DNA of 64,000 nt from Geotrypetes seraphini (GCF_902459505.1 NC_047101.1:10603168-10667167), one strand, 5' to 3'; shown: positions 21,572 through 32,794, numbered from the stretch's first letter. The notes: generated from the letters alone by a model not told the origin. Numbers and translations: made by a program.

Positions 21572-22085
21572 TAAGCCATTGTGACATCACTGATGAGGTT
21601 GGCTCTTAGGCATTGGTGGAATGAGGCATTATGACATCACAGTCTCAGCTCTAGAATGTTGCTAATCTTTGGGCTTCTGCTAGGCACTTGTGATCTGGTT
21701 TTCAACGACCATCATATCATACTGGCTATTTCATACAACAAAACAGATGGCTTTTCAACCTTTTCCTAAAGGCATCCACATTTTTTGGATGTTTAATGTA
21801 AGACGGGAGCCTATTCCACTCTTCTGGGCCACAACATGAAAATGCTCCCCCCCTCCCCTCTCTCAGCCTGCATTCTCAGCCCTTTTCTTGATGGCATTGC
21901 CAGGTCATGGTCTGTTGCCAAGCGCAGCTTTTGTGACCCAGTGTAAGGAAAGGTTTACAAGTGTGTCGCGGGACACACTTGTAAACCAGTAGCAAGAGTT
22001 TATACTTAATTCTGAACTCAATTTTCAGCCAATAAAGCTTGATATAATAATCTGGAGCCGTAGGAGTAGAGTTCTTTATCAATTT
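21572..22085. mobile_element. CR1 3' tail followed by an antisense L2-like fragment
   Basis: 21572-21700 is the CR1 tail type with GGCATTGGTGGAATGAGGC (sense). From about 21720 the minus strand reads LYWLKIEFRIKYKLLLLVYK, a reverse-transcriptase C-terminal motif of L2-like LINEs, broken on both sides. Confidence 0.6.
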
Positions 22086-22265
22086 CAGACATGCCAAGTT
22101 ATCCTGCTAGCATCCGCGGCACCTGGAACTGGGCAGAGGAAGCACTCAGAGCATGCTCACAGCATGGCATTGAAATCTAAGGGCAACAAGCCATAAACCT
22201 TTACTGACACTGCAAATACTTCTCAGCTTCCCTTATTTACAGTTTAAACTAGGCTGTGCAGGCCA

Positions 22266-22530
22266 TAATAGAAACATGATGGCAGATAAAGGCCAAATGG
22301 CCCATCTAGACTCTTTCTCTCTCCAAGAGATCCCAAACGCCTATCCCAGGCCCTCTTGAGTTCAAACACAATCTCTGTCTCCACCACCTCTTCTGGGAGA
22401 CTGTTCCATGCATCTACCACTCTTTCTGTAAAAAAATGAGACAACTGCCCATTAATAAAATAACCAGGACTTTTTTTTAAAAGCTGGCATCTTTTTTTCC
22501 TGCCTTCCAGAAATGCCAGAGAAAACAAAC
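22266..22530 (-). mobile_element. CR1 LINE 3' fragment
   Basis: The minus strand reads LSHFFTERVVDAWNSLPEEV then VFELKRAWDRRLGSLGE, the end of CR1 ORF2, followed by a tail with CATGTTTCTATTATGG. It is truncated. Confidence 0.78.
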
Positions 22531-22713
22531 AAACAAACCCCCCCCCAAAAAAAAAACCAAAACTCTGTGGAGTGACGATGTTCCTAAATGGACTTTATTT
22601 GAAAGAATCAAAGTTCTAAAGGTACACTGAAATCATCCACATAAAATAATTCCATCCACATAAAAGTAAATCATCCACATAAGAGCCTTAAAGGACCTAG
22701 TCCGCTAGAGATA

Positions 22714-22766
22714 CAGGACCCAACACGGTTCACGTTTCAACAAAAAGTCTTCTTCAGGGGTCCCTG
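22714..22766 (-). ncRNA. Hammerhead-ribozyme-like motif
   Basis: On the minus strand stem I is strong: CAGGGACCC before the core and GGGTCCTG after the cleavage site. The core is CTGAAGA, followed by a short stem II with a T-rich loop, GAAAC, stem III ACGTG/CGTGT with G-U pairs, and GTT as the site triplet. It carries the same extra A after the core as the other copies. Confidence 0.5.
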
Positions 22767-23573
22767 GGGGTCCTATAAAGGTGAGTACGTGGGAAATAAT
22801 TGTGTGGTGAGCCGGAAGTGAGATATCTCACTCAAAGTCTCTCGGCATTTTTTTTTTTCCAGTCATGCACAAGCCAACCTTGGGCCTTTAGGTACCTTCC
22901 AGGTAGAATTAATTCAATTCACATTACTACACTTCCTTTAAAAAAACAATTTATGGTACCACTTATCAGTCTCAGCTTGATGGGCTCAGAGATGTCAAGT
23001 TACCCAATTCCAGTCCTGGTTTTAAGCTTACATGCCAAAGCGGTGTGGGGTTGGCCGTGCCTGCAAGATCATAGGGAATGGATGCATTGCTCTGGGAGTT
23101 AGAAACCTCAAGAACGAGCTGCCTTTTCAGGATAACACAGATTGTTGTTGTCAGCTATGTGCATGCTTTCCTGGAGCTGATGTGAAGGGTCATTTTCAAT
23201 ATGATGTCTAAAATCTGATTTTGTCAAAAATAATTGAATGGTGAGGAAAATACTCCAAAAAATACAAGGCTGAGAGGTCAAAATCAATGAACATATATAA
23301 TAATGGAAACAAGACTTCTTAGGAAAAAGGTCAAAAATGAAAGTCAAACGTATTTCAAATACAAAAAAGTTTGTGCACTTTTACATACACTCAGATATGT
23401 GTAATCCAACCAGGAGCCGTGGCTCCTTTAGCCGAACCCACCGTCCCATCACTGTGTATGGCTATAATGCAATAGGTGAAAATAGAGTACTTTTTAAATA
23501 TTAAATATGTTTTTCAGTGGCAGCAAAAGGAAAACCAATTCCTACTTAACTCAAAGATGTGCTGGTAGGTCCC

Positions 23574-23628
23574 GACATGGACCATGTTTTGAAGGTCTTT
23601 TACAAGGAACCCAAAGAAGATGTTAATA
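23574..23628 (-). ncRNA. Decayed hammerhead-like motif
   Basis: Stem I (GGGTTCC with GGGACCT, wobble pairs included) and a perfect stem III (ACATGG/CCATGT) are kept around GTC. The CTGANGA core and stem II are worn away. Recognised by likeness to the copies at 22714 and 60912. Confidence 0.35.
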
Positions 23629-23697
23629 ACTTCAAATGCCAGAGAAACAATGCTGAGTGATACAGACGAGAGAATTGTACCATAAGTCGAAAAGGTC

Positions 23698-23990
23698 GCT
23701 TCTAATCATTTTGATTAGAAGCGGTCCATTTAGCCCAGTGTTTCACGGTACGTGTACCCCTAGGGCAGGAGTAGGCAATTCTGGTTCTTGAGAGCCAGAG
23801 CCAGGTCAGGTTTTCAGGATATCCACAATGAATATGTATGAGATGGATTTGCATGCACTGCCTCCTTGAGATGCAAATAGTTATTGTGGATAGCCTGAAA
23901 ACCTGACCTGGCTCCGGCTCTCGAAGACCGGAATTGCCTACCCCTGCCCTAGGGGTACACATATCTTGAAACACTGGGCTAAATGAACCA
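23698..23990. repeat. Nested palindrome with a hAT MITE at its centre
   Basis: The outer arms CATTTAGCCCAGTGTTTC and GAAACACTGGGCTAAATG, and further in GTGTACCCCTAGGG and CCCTAGGGGTACAC, are inverted copies. The hAT MITE 23766-23946 sits exactly in the middle. A separate hairpin (GCTTCTAATCA / TGATTAGAAGC, 23698-23722) lies just outside the left arm. Confidence 0.75.
23766..23946. mobile_element. hAT foldback MITE inserted in a palindrome
   Basis: Ends CAGGAGTAGGCAATTCTGG and CCGGAATTGCCTACCCCTG. The target duplication is CCCTAGGG (23758-23765, 23947-23954), itself a palindrome and the symmetry centre of the host hairpin. Confidence 0.9.
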
Positions 23991-24726
23991 TTGGTCTGAC
24001 CCAGTATGGCTATTCTTATGCTCTTATGTTAACAAATCAGTTTTCTAATGCATTTTACTCTCTAGTGCAGTAACCAGAGACCTCAAACAAGTAGGGGGGG
24101 GGGGCAGAAAATGTGTGTTAATGTGGGAGAACATGCCAGAAGCATGCATACACAGGTCTGTGCTAGCAGTAGCTAGATTCTGTGCAAAGAATAATTGTAT
24201 CAACAGTCAAGCACATGTGCTAGAATACTCTTCTGCACATAAATATTGTTGGTATCAGGAAAATTGTAGCTGTGCACAGGGTTTTACGAGTTAATGCACA
24301 TAATGCTTGTGCCGGAATGCTATTTCATGTAAACATCAATATTATTCTGCACAAAGTATTATTATAGGGTGTTATGAGCGCAGTCAGTTCTTTATTGTTT
24401 CTTCCAGTGCTCTTCCCTCTCACCTACCCCTAAAACAAAGCCAGAAAAAAGTTGCAAGAAGAAACAGAAATGAAATTCTCTCTAGCATTGACCATAGAAG
24501 AAGGAATTAACTTTTAACTCCTCCTTGGACCTGACAGTAACTTTGTGGCATTAAAAAAAAAAAAAAAAATTCAGCACTCAGCCTGGGGGTCCTCTGCACA
24601 CTTTTTTTGCATCTGGGTTTAATAGCCAATAGCTCCACTAGCCTGGGATTTAAGGGACCTTTATACTAAGCTGTGGTAATGCACGGCTTATGCAGCAAAA
24701 ATGATCTAACGCTTCATGCACTAAAG

Positions 24727-24899
24727 CAGGGATCTCAAAGTCCCTCCTTGAGGGCCGCAATCCAGTCGGGTTTTCAGGATTTCCCCAATGAATATGCATT
24801 GAAAGCAGTGCATGCACATAGATCTCATGCATATTCATTGGGGAAATCCTGAAAACCCGACTGGATTGTGGCCCTCGAGGAGGGACTTTGAGACCCCTG
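24727..24899. mobile_element. hAT foldback MITE
   Basis: Exact duplication CACTAAAG (24719-24726, 24900-24907). Ends CAGGGATCTCAAAGTCCCTC and GAGGGACTTTGAGACCCCTG. Confidence 0.92.
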
Positions 24900-25021
24900 C
24901 ACTAAAGTGTCCTGCATTAGTTTTGCCATGTGCACATGCTAGCCATGCAATAATTGGGAGGAGGATGGGATTTGTATTTTTTTGGAGGCATGTTTCATGG
25001 GCAGAGAGTGAGCATTTCTAG

Positions 25022-25446
25022 GGTTACCAGATTTTTTACTTTAGTACAGGGCTGCCCAAGTCCGGTCCTCGAGATCTACTGGCAGGCCAGGTTTTCTGGA
25101 TATCCACAATGAATATGCATGAGAGAGATTTGCATACCAAGAAGGCAGTGCAAGAAAATCTCTCTCGTGCATATTCATTGTGGATATCCAGAAAACCTGG
25201 CCTGCCAGTAGATCTCGAGGACCGGACTTGGGCAGCCCTGCCTTAGTAAGTCCCTCTCTAGTTCCCCCCTCTCACCCCCCGCTGCCTGCTTTCGTCAAGC
25301 AGGAGGGCAGTGCACGATGCAATTTTGAGGAAGCTTTTCAAATCCCAGACAAAGTGCCGGGTTTTAAAAAGCTGTCTGGACCCCCGGTCATGACCTCGAA
25401 AAGGTGGACATGTCAGGGGAATTCTGGACGTCTGGTAACCCCAAAC
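25022..25446. mobile_element. GGTTACC-type foldback element split by a hAT MITE
   Basis: GGGTTACCAGATTTTTT on the left and GGACGTCTGGTAACCCC on the right are inverted ends. The hAT MITE 25047-25240 lies just inside the left end. A related right end occurs near 10660-10692. Confidence 0.6.
25047..25240. mobile_element. hAT foldback MITE
   Basis: Ends CAGGGCTGCCCAAGTCCGG and CCGGACTTGGGCAGCCCTG, with flanks CTTTAGTA and CCTTAGTA (7 of 8). The arms pair almost perfectly, so the copy is young. Confidence 0.88.
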
Positions 25447-25522
25447 ATTCCTGTACTAATCAGTAATTGCATCTACATTACTTCATGCTAACATGTGAGC
25501 TGCGGTACGATAGACTCTAGCA

Positions 25523-25697
25523 CAGAGGTGGGCAACTCCGGTCCTCGAGGGCTGGAATCCAGTCGGGTTTTCAGGATTTCCCCAATGAATGTGCATTGAA
25601 AGCAGTGCATGCAAATAGATCTCATGCATATTCATTGGGGAAATCTTGAAAACCCGACTGGATTCCAGCCCTCGAGGACCGGAGTTGCCCATGCCTG
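25523..25697. mobile_element. hAT foldback MITE
   Basis: Flanks CTCTAGCA and CTCTAGCG. Ends CAGAGGTGGGCAACTCCGG and CCGGAGTTGCCCATGCCTG. Confidence 0.88.
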
Positions 25698-25860
25698 CTC
25701 TAGCGCATGAGAAAGCCACATGAGAGTGCTCTAAGGCCAATACTTACCATGGGCGCTAAGTGATTTAGCATTCACTAACCAGGTTATTGTGTGCTACGAC
25801 TAGCGCCTGCTAAACGCTAAGATGCCCATTATATTCCTATGAGTGTCTTAGCATTTAGCG

Positions 25861-26052
25861 CAGTGGTGTCAAAGTCCCTCCTGGAGGGCCGCAATCCAGT
25901 CAGGTTTTCAGGATTTCCCCAATGAATATGCATATGATCTATTAGCATACAATGAAAGCAGTGCATGCAAGCAGATCTCATGCCTATTCATTGGGGAAAT
26001 CCTGAAAACCCGACTGGATTGCGGCCCTCCAGGAGGGACTTTGACACCCCCG
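25861..26052. mobile_element. hAT foldback MITE inserted in a Harbinger-like repeat
   Basis: Exact duplication ATTTAGCG (25853-25860, 26053-26060). Ends CAGTGGTGTCAAAGTCCCTC and GAGGGACTTTGACACCCCCG. The flanks, rich in TAGCGC/GCGCTA words, look like the interior of the Harbinger-type MITEs. Confidence 0.9.
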
Positions 26053-26199
26053 ATTTAGCGCATGCGAAATCACTTCCCCCTTTAGTAACAGCCCTCCTTA
26101 ACGGTCGGCGTGCTGAAGTCAGCAGGCGTCTACCCAGTTTGCCCATGTGCAAAACACCTGCCAGCACAGGGAAGAGGGCGGTAACACAGAAGCTGCACC

Positions 26200-26345
26200 A
26201 ACCCCCCTCTTTTACAAAACCGCAAAAGCGTTTTTTAGCGCAGGCCGGCGCGCTGAATGCTCTGGGCTGCTCCCGACGCTCATAGGAATTCTATGAGCCT
26301 CCACTAAAAATCACTTCCACGGTTTTGTAAAAGGTGGGGAGAGGG
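26200..26345. mobile_element. Harbinger-like foldback fragment
   Basis: CTCTTTTACAAAACCGC and GGTTTTGTAAAAGGTGGGG form inverted ends around TAGCGCAGGCCGGCGCGC. Similar in style to the elements at 29103 and 32795. Confidence 0.55.
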
Positions 26346-26399
26346 ATAAATTTTGAGCAAAGCCTCACACACTTTTTTTGCATTGGCCTTGTGTGTGTG

Positions 26400-27182
26400 T
26401 AAAGAGCACAAATAATTTACAGTAAGTTCAGATGCCAGCTCCCTAGTTAAAAACCACTAGCACAGGTCTCTTTCCTGTGCATCTGGTTATTCTGATAAAA
26501 TCTCGGTCACATGCTTTGGGTGATTGAGATGACGCTTCCTCTGGATTTCTAAGGCCTCCAATTATACATTTTTCAGACTCCGCCTTCTTTTTTTGAATGT
26601 CTACTAAATAAGGTGGAGAAGTAAGTACAGCAGCTCTAATTGTTCTGCACAGGAAGCTCCCCACAACGAGAAGCAAATGCGGGAGAGGATAGACGGAGCA
26701 AAGATAGTGTGACAAACAGGAAGAGTACGGTGCGGCTGTACGCCAGTGTGATGAGCTCAGAATAGGTGAGCTGATGCCACTATTTATAGCCGACACTGAA
26801 AGGCCCTGGCAGAAATGCTTCAAGGCAGGCTGCAAATTCATGTTAGTTTTCCACCACAAATGTACAAGAGACCAGGCGGCAGCGTAGACGTGGGATGAGA
26901 TTAAAAACACAGACATCCTTGATCGCGCAGCTACAGATTGTTCACTGTCCCCGCCGCCCGAGAGATTTAAGCACGGTGCTTTTATTAACCCCACATGATG
27001 CTCTTCTTATTGTCTCGGGAAGCTGAGGGACTGACTCCATACTGCTTCCCTTTCAAGATATTTTGTGAAGTGACGCTCTTGTCAGGACGCTTGAAGGTGA
27101 CATTTCATAGGATGCTGCTCTGTGGAGGATTTCCCAAATCGGCGAACTACGAGGAAGAAGCTGTGGAGATCTTTCTTCATCG
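26400..27182. other. Repeat-free stretch, possible conserved non-coding DNA
   Basis: About 780 bp with mixed base composition and no recognised transposon. CTATTTATAG (about 26780) fits a MEF2 site. The 183-residue frame on the minus strand has no motif I know and no splice or start context that convinces. Confidence 0.35.
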
Positions 27183-27184
27183 TA

Positions 27185-28297
27185 CAGGGTGCCCACAAAA
27201 ACACTCCTGGATTTTAAATGGTTACAAAATCAAAACTTATTGAAATATGGTTCATAAGATGACAGCAAATACATGTCCCAAAAAGCGCGGTTAGCAAGGT
27301 CTATTCAATCGCTTGCACTTTCACCCCCTATAAGCTGCAATTGCAAATCTCTCCTTAATAAAACTCCAGCATTTATATATAAATTATTCATTCCTTATTC
27401 TCCAAATAGAACATTGAGATCCAACGAACAGAATTTACTAACAATTCCATCTCTTAAGGTTATTAACACAAGATGGCAATTTATTTTCTCTGTTACCGCA
27501 CCTCAAACTTGGAACGCCCTTCCCATTTATTTAAGGGAAGAGCGCAATCTGGAGAACTTCAAAAGTAATTTAAAAACTTTTCTCTTTAGAGATGCCTTTG
27601 GTAATTAACTAAACAGTTCATAGGTCAAATTATTTCTATTGTATCATATTATAACTTCTATTTGTTTCCCTTTTTGTACTTTTCCTTTTTTGTTCTACTT
27701 TCCTATATTGATTTTGTATTTCACCTCCCTTCTTTCCTTGTGTTTATGAGTTTGTTAAGTTAAACTTTTAATCCCTTATGTCGTTATACATAGTTTTGTA
27801 TTGTATTGTCTCCCAATTATTGTAATTTTAAATTGCGCATCGCTTAGAAATACGAGTAAACGATTAATCAAAAACCATTAAACTTGAAACTTGATTGGTG
27901 CAGAAGTTACAACGCGACAAAATGACCAGGTGTTCCTCAAGTGGCCCCCGAGATCACCGGACATTACTGTTTGTGACTTTTTCCTTTGGGGGTACGTGAA
28001 AGACAGAGGGTACGTACCTCCACTACCCGCAACTATGCATGATCTGCAGGAACACATCACTGAAGCTTTAAATGCGATCACACTGTTTATGCTTCGGAGA
28101 GTCCGGTCCGAGCTCGATTATCGCATCGATGTTTGCTGAGTAACAGATGGGGCGCACAACGAGTGCATGTAACCAACAGATACCATATGAAACTTTATGA
28201 GTTGATGAAACTGTAGCCTCAAAGGTGAAAGAATATTCCAATCAATTTTGGTTTTGTAACCATTTAAAAATCAAGGAGTGTTTTTGTGGGCACCCTG
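27185..28297 (+). mobile_element. Mariner-type DNA transposon, interrupted by an L2 LINE
   Basis: Inverted ends of about 55 bp begin CAGGGTGCCCACAAAAACAC and end GTGTTTTTGTGGGCACCCTG, flanked by TA (27183-27184, 28298-28299). The right half encodes the transposase C-terminus WPPRSPDITVCDFFLWGYVK and later LRRVRSELDYRIDVC, with the final catalytic-type Asp of IS630/Tc1/mariner enzymes before FFLW. The earlier transposase sequence is missing and the copy is dead. Confidence 0.85.
27275..27892 (+). mobile_element. L2-like LINE 3' part inside the mariner element
   Basis: Reads YSPNRTLRSNEQNLLTIPSL then SVTAPQTWNALPIYLREERN and FKSNLKTFLFRDAFGN, the reverse-transcriptase end of an L2-like LINE. 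A 3' UTR ends in AAACTTGAAACTTG. The 5' part is truncated. Confidence 0.82.
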
Positions 28298-28620
28298 TAT
28301 AATCCTGCATTGAAGCACCCAGTGCAGGGAGTTATGAGATCAGGTGACGTGAAATCCAGGGAATTAATTGTGGAAAAAAAGGTTCCAAATTCTATTTAAT
28401 GAAAAGAAAAAAAGGATGAGCTAAATCGAAAAGTCCAAAATCCTCCCCCGCCCCCATAAAAAAAGAAGGGAACAGAGAGGATTCCGATTTATAAAGTATC
28501 TAATAAGAGGGTGGTTTGAGAAGTTTGGTAAATTTCCATGAGATAGTGCCACAGTCAATGAGTATTTTGCAGAGTTTGACCAAGCCTATTTATCTGACAG
28601 AAGAAAAGAACTGGAAACTC

Positions 28621-29062
28621 GGTGTCAGGTCAAAAGCGCGCCGGGACAAAGGCGCACGCAGACAACTGAGCGCAACACGGAGGCGTGTGCCGAAGAAAAT
28701 GACTGTTTCAAAGGGCTCCGACGGGAGGTGTGTGTGGGGGAACTTCCCCACTTTACTTTATACAGATCGTGCTGCGTTGTGGGGGGTTTGGGGGGGTTGT
28801 AATCCCCCACATTTTACTGAAAACTTCACTTTTTCCCTAAAAAACAAGGAAACGGTTAAGTTTCCAGTATAATGAGGGCGGTTACAACACCCCAAACCCC
28901 CCACAATGCCGCCGCAATCTGTATTAAGTAAAGTGGGGGGGGGCTTCCCCAACAAAACCCCCCGCCGGAGCCCCTAAAAACACTTTTTCTTCGGCGCGCG
29001 CTTCCATCTTGCGCTCAGTTGTCGGCGCGCGCCTTTGTCTTTGTCGGTTTTGTCTAAGAACC
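28621..29062. mobile_element. GG...CC palindromic MITE, 8-bp target duplication
   Basis: Exact duplication GGAAACTC (28613-28620, 29063-29070). One end is GGTGTCAGGTCAAAAGCGCG, the other (inverted) GGTTCTTAGACAAAACCG; the arms then agree from GACAAAGGCGC inward for about 200 bp. The whole 442 bp folds as one hairpin. The core CACTTTACTTTATACAGATC appears in one arm and a diverged copy in the other. Confidence 0.85.
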
Positions 29063-29104
29063 GGAAACTCGCTAGACTGTGTGTAGCCTTCAGTGAAGAC
29101 TATG

Positions 29105-29266
29105 GGCTCCTTTTGCTAAGGTGTGCTAGCGTTTTTAGCGCACGCACGAAATTACTGCGCACTAAACCGCACGGTACGTTTCTAGAATAACGCCAGCTCA
29201 ATGCTGGCGTTAAGGTCTAGCGCGCGGGGCAATTTAGCGCGTGCTATTCCTTAGTAAAAGGAGCCC
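29105..29266. mobile_element. Harbinger-like foldback MITE
   Basis: Ends GGGCTCCTTTTGCTAAGG and CCTTAGTAAAAGGAGCCC. The interior is rich in TAGCGCACG words. The family is shared with 32795 and 33137. Confidence 0.7.
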
Positions 29267-29809
29267 TATATTGCATACTGTAACTTGCTTTTCTACCACA
29301 CTTTTCAAACCATCCTCTTACATATCCCCCAAATACTTCACGCAGGCAGAGCAAAATAGCTGTAGCAGCCTTGGGTGGATTTCATGCTTCACTTTGTACA
29401 TTGTGCCACAGTATCAGGGGGGAAAAAAAAGGGACCGGGGCAGAGTCGAACGAGAAAGAAGAGGTTAAAAAGTCATTTAGTGATTACATGGGGGTAGTAT
29501 TGAAACTGCCCAAACGTGTCAACTCCCACGTAACCAGAACAGAAAAGGATCAGATGCTTGATTCGTGTTCTATTATTAGAATTTTACATTATGTTACAAA
29601 AGAAAGGTTTGCTTTGCTTCTGTTCAAACCACTGTGAATATGTCCCAGCCGCCTTAAGCACTGGCGGAGAGGGGGGAGGGGGGGTGAGGAGAAAGACTGG
29701 CATAGGCGACAGTAAAACACTAGGTCCCAAGGGTCACAGAAACTCAAAGAGTTATCAGTGCTTTTAATCACTTCAGATCTTTCATTTACACAGATACACT
29801 GCATCTAGG

Positions 29810-30185
29810 CAGGGCAGGATTAACCAATAGGTCAAGTAGGCACGTGCCTAGGGCCCGAAATGTTCAGGGGGGCCCGATGAAGGAGGGCATCGACATTGTT
29901 TTTTCCAAACGGCGATGGGCCCCTCCAGCATCGATCGGCAATGAGGGCCCCCCCCCCCCCCGGATCGGCAACGCGGGCCCCCCCATTGACGGAAAGTAAG
30001 ACAAGCAAGCAACGCGGGTAAGAAAGGCAACGGGAACTGTAATTGTGCAGGCGGTGCTGCTTGCCCAAAGCTTCCCTCTGACGCAGCTTCCTGTTTCCTC
30101 CTGGGCGCATGGTGGGGTGGGGCGGGGCAGGGGGGCCCAGTGTACTTGTGTGCCTAGGGGCCCTCGACGAATTAATCCTGCCCTG
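29810..30185. mobile_element. hAT MITE, left member of a twin
   Basis: Ends CAGGGCAGGATTAA and TTAATCCTGCCCTG. The duplication CATCTAGG lies at 29802-29809 and 30186-30193. The interior has runs of C and G. The second hAT MITE starts just past the right duplication. Confidence 0.85.
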
Positions 30186-30194
30186 CATCTAGGT

Positions 30195-30446
30195 CAGTGT
30201 CCCGCAAACTTTCTCGAGCCGCGGCACACTAAAGGTAGTGCGCGGATGATGTCCGCGTGTGTGTGTGTGAAGGCCCTCCAGGCGGGTCCTGAGACACCAG
30301 TGGGGGAGGTGCCAGAAGGGAAGAGGGACAGAGAGAAGGCATGAGAGGCACGTCCTGTAGACAGTCAGCTGGCACCAGTGCCTCTCCCCCCCAGTGTACC
30401 ACGGCACATCTGAAATCTCAGGAGGCACACAGTTTGAGATACACTG
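30195..30446. mobile_element. hAT MITE, right member of a twin
   Basis: Ends CAGTGTCCCGCAAACTTTC and GTTTGAGATACACTG, with GAGCCGCGGCACAC inside. The duplication ATCTAGGT lies at 30187-30194 and 30447-30454. The target overlaps the duplication of the left neighbour by seven bases. Confidence 0.88.
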
Positions 30447-30722
30447 ATCTAGGTGCAGAAAAGTTAGCATCCACTTTATTGAGGGAGCAATTCTACCACT
30501 GGGCACCACAAATTAGATGCCTAGATGCAGTACACTGAGCTCTAATTCTATAACAGAATCTGGGCATCAAGATCCCTTATCAAAAGCCCACTTATAGAGC
30601 CATTTATACCGCATACAACTAGGCGGTTTACATATCACAAAACGAAAAGTAAAGAGGAACTGGATAAAAATATTCAAATCAATAAACCAATAACCTCCAG
30701 TATAAGCGCTGGGGAAAATGCT

Positions 30723-31303
30723 CAAAGCCTGCAGTCATAATGCCATTATACAGGACCATGGTGAGACCTCATCTGGAATACTGCGTGCAATTCTGGAGGC
30801 CACATTATCGCAAAGACATGCAGAGGGTCGAGTCGGTCCAAAGGATGGCCACCAGAATGGTCTCAGGGCTTAAAGGTCTCTCGTACGAAGCAAGACTAAA
30901 CAATTTGCAGCTCTACACTCTCGAGGAACGCAGGGAGAGGGGAGACATGATTGAGACGTTTAAATACGTCACCGGACGTATAGAAGTGGAAGATAACATT
31001 TTCTTTCTCAGAGGCCCCTCAACCACAAGGGGGCACCCGCTCAAACTCAAGGGCGGAAAATTTCACGGCGACACCAGGAAGTATTTCTTCACGGAGCGAG
31101 TGATTGATCAATGGAACAAGCTTCCAGTACAGGTAATCGAGGCCAGCAGCGTGCCAGATTTTAAGAATAAATGGGACGCCCATGTGGGATCCCTAAGTGG
31201 GTCAGGGTAAAACATTGTATAGTATTAAGGGGAGGGTCTATAGAGTGGGCAGACTTGATGGGCCTTGGCCCTTTTCTGCCGTCATCTTTCTATGTTTCTA
31301 AAG
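30723..31303 (+). mobile_element. CR1 LINE 3' part, open 156-residue frame
   Basis: Reads MPLYRTMVRPHLEYCVQFW, RMATRMVSGLKGLSYEARL, RRERGDMIETFKYVTGRIE, RGHPLKLKGGKFHGDTRKYF and FTERVIDQWNKLPVQVIEA, then a stop and a tail with CTTTCTATGTTTCTA. It is 5'-truncated and young. Confidence 0.9.
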
Positions 31304-31370
31304 CTTAACCCCCTTTATAACCCACGCATTCAATTCAGTCAATGTACACTTACCGAGGAACTTAAGAGTT

Positions 31371-31600
31371 GCCGCTGCTGGGTCAGACCGGTGGTCCATC
31401 CTGTCCGGCAGTCCGCTCACGCGGTGGCCCTCAGGTCAAAGACCAGTGCTCTACATGAGTCCAGCCTCACCTGCGTACGTCCCAGTTTGGCAGGAACTTG
31501 TCCAGCTTAGTCTTGAAACCCTGGAAAATGCTTCAGAAGCTGCAGGGCAAACAATGCTCCGGAGCTATGAAGGGGAGCTTAAGTACATCGTTACCTCCCC
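31371..31600 (-). mobile_element. CR1 fragment (antisense)
   Basis: CTGCTGGGTCAGACCGGTGG and CCGCTCACGCGGTGGCCC match the reverse complement of the CR1 tail at about 42020-42080. The fragment runs into the end of ORF2 and stops. Confidence 0.55.
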
Positions 31601-31942
31601 TCCAACATTCTATCATAGGCAACCCCCCCCCCCCATTTTTAAAGTGACTTAAACATTAATGTAATTAAATGTAATTTTAAAATGTGCAAGCAACACTTTT
31701 CTGTGCTTCAGAATCAGCATGGAAACTTCGTAACATGATGCAGGCACTACTAGAACTTCCTCACAAAAATAGCCGCCGAAGGCCAACGTTTCATGATTAA
31801 AAAAATCATTTCACCAGGGCTCTTCAGTGTATTAATGCATTTATAGATTTGAAGAAACTGGGAAAGCGCAATGTTTAGCTACGATGAACAGTTATTGTGA
31901 AAGTGGGATTAGCTGTTAAGCCTTATTTGTATATTTATTTAG

Positions 31943-32229
31943 AAACATAGAAAGATGACGGCAGAAAAGGGCCAAGGCCCATCAAGTCTGCCCACTCTAT
32001 AGACCCTCCCCTTAATATTAGCCAATGTTCTACCCTGATCCACTTAGGGATCCCACATGGGCGTCCCATTTATTCTTAAAATCTGGCACGCTGCTGGCCT
32101 CGATTACCTGTACTGGGAGCTTGTTCCATTGATCAATCACTCGCTCCGTGAAGAAATACTTCCTGGTGTCGCCGTGAAATTTTCCGCCCTTGAGTTTGAG
32201 CGGGTGCCCCCGCAATAAGTTTCTCTTCA
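31943..32229 (-). mobile_element. CR1 LINE 3' fragment
   Basis: The minus strand reads LKLKGGKFHGDTRKYFFTE and VIEASSVPDFKNKWDAHVGS, then a tail ending CTTTCTATGTTTCTA. It is nearly identical to 30723-31303 over the shared part, so the same young subfamily. Confidence 0.88.
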
Positions 32230-32794
32230 TTTCTTTTGCCTGGGCTCTCCCCAGCTATGGCGGTCTAATGAAGATTGATATATTTTTTTCCTTTTCTTAT
32301 ACTTTTCAAAGTATTATAATTACTTTCTGTATTTCTGTAACAAGAATATTCTTGTGAATGATGGTTAAATAGCAATCTACTAGAATAAAACCCTAAGCGC
32401 GCGTGCGCACTCCTACTTGCGTGTTCCGTTTTCTGTGATCAGTAGGTCTCCGGCAGGTAGGAGTGCGCATGCGCGCTTAGGGTTCTGTTTTCCGTGCTAT
32501 TGTTCGGTCTGGCCTGCTCCCTGCTTGCCTTGCCATAGTGTATTTTTAAGTTAAATATAATGGGGAAAAAATAGCATCTACCACATAACAATCGAAGTTA
32601 GGTGTCATTTGTAGAATCAAGTCAAGTGGCACCTACTGTATATCGACTAGGCACTGGTTGGCATGAACACCTTAGGTGCCAATATATTAAGCCAGAGTTT
32701 CCTTGGCCTAATATGCTGATGACTAACTGAATCTACGGCCAAACCCCATCCCTGGAGATGTTGTAGGCACCTTGGCGTAGACGCCTACATCTAA

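Noticed and set aside
26443-26994. 183-residue frame on the minus strand
   Set aside because: No recognisable motif, no codon bias visible by eye, no exon structure. Kept only as a repeat-free stretch.
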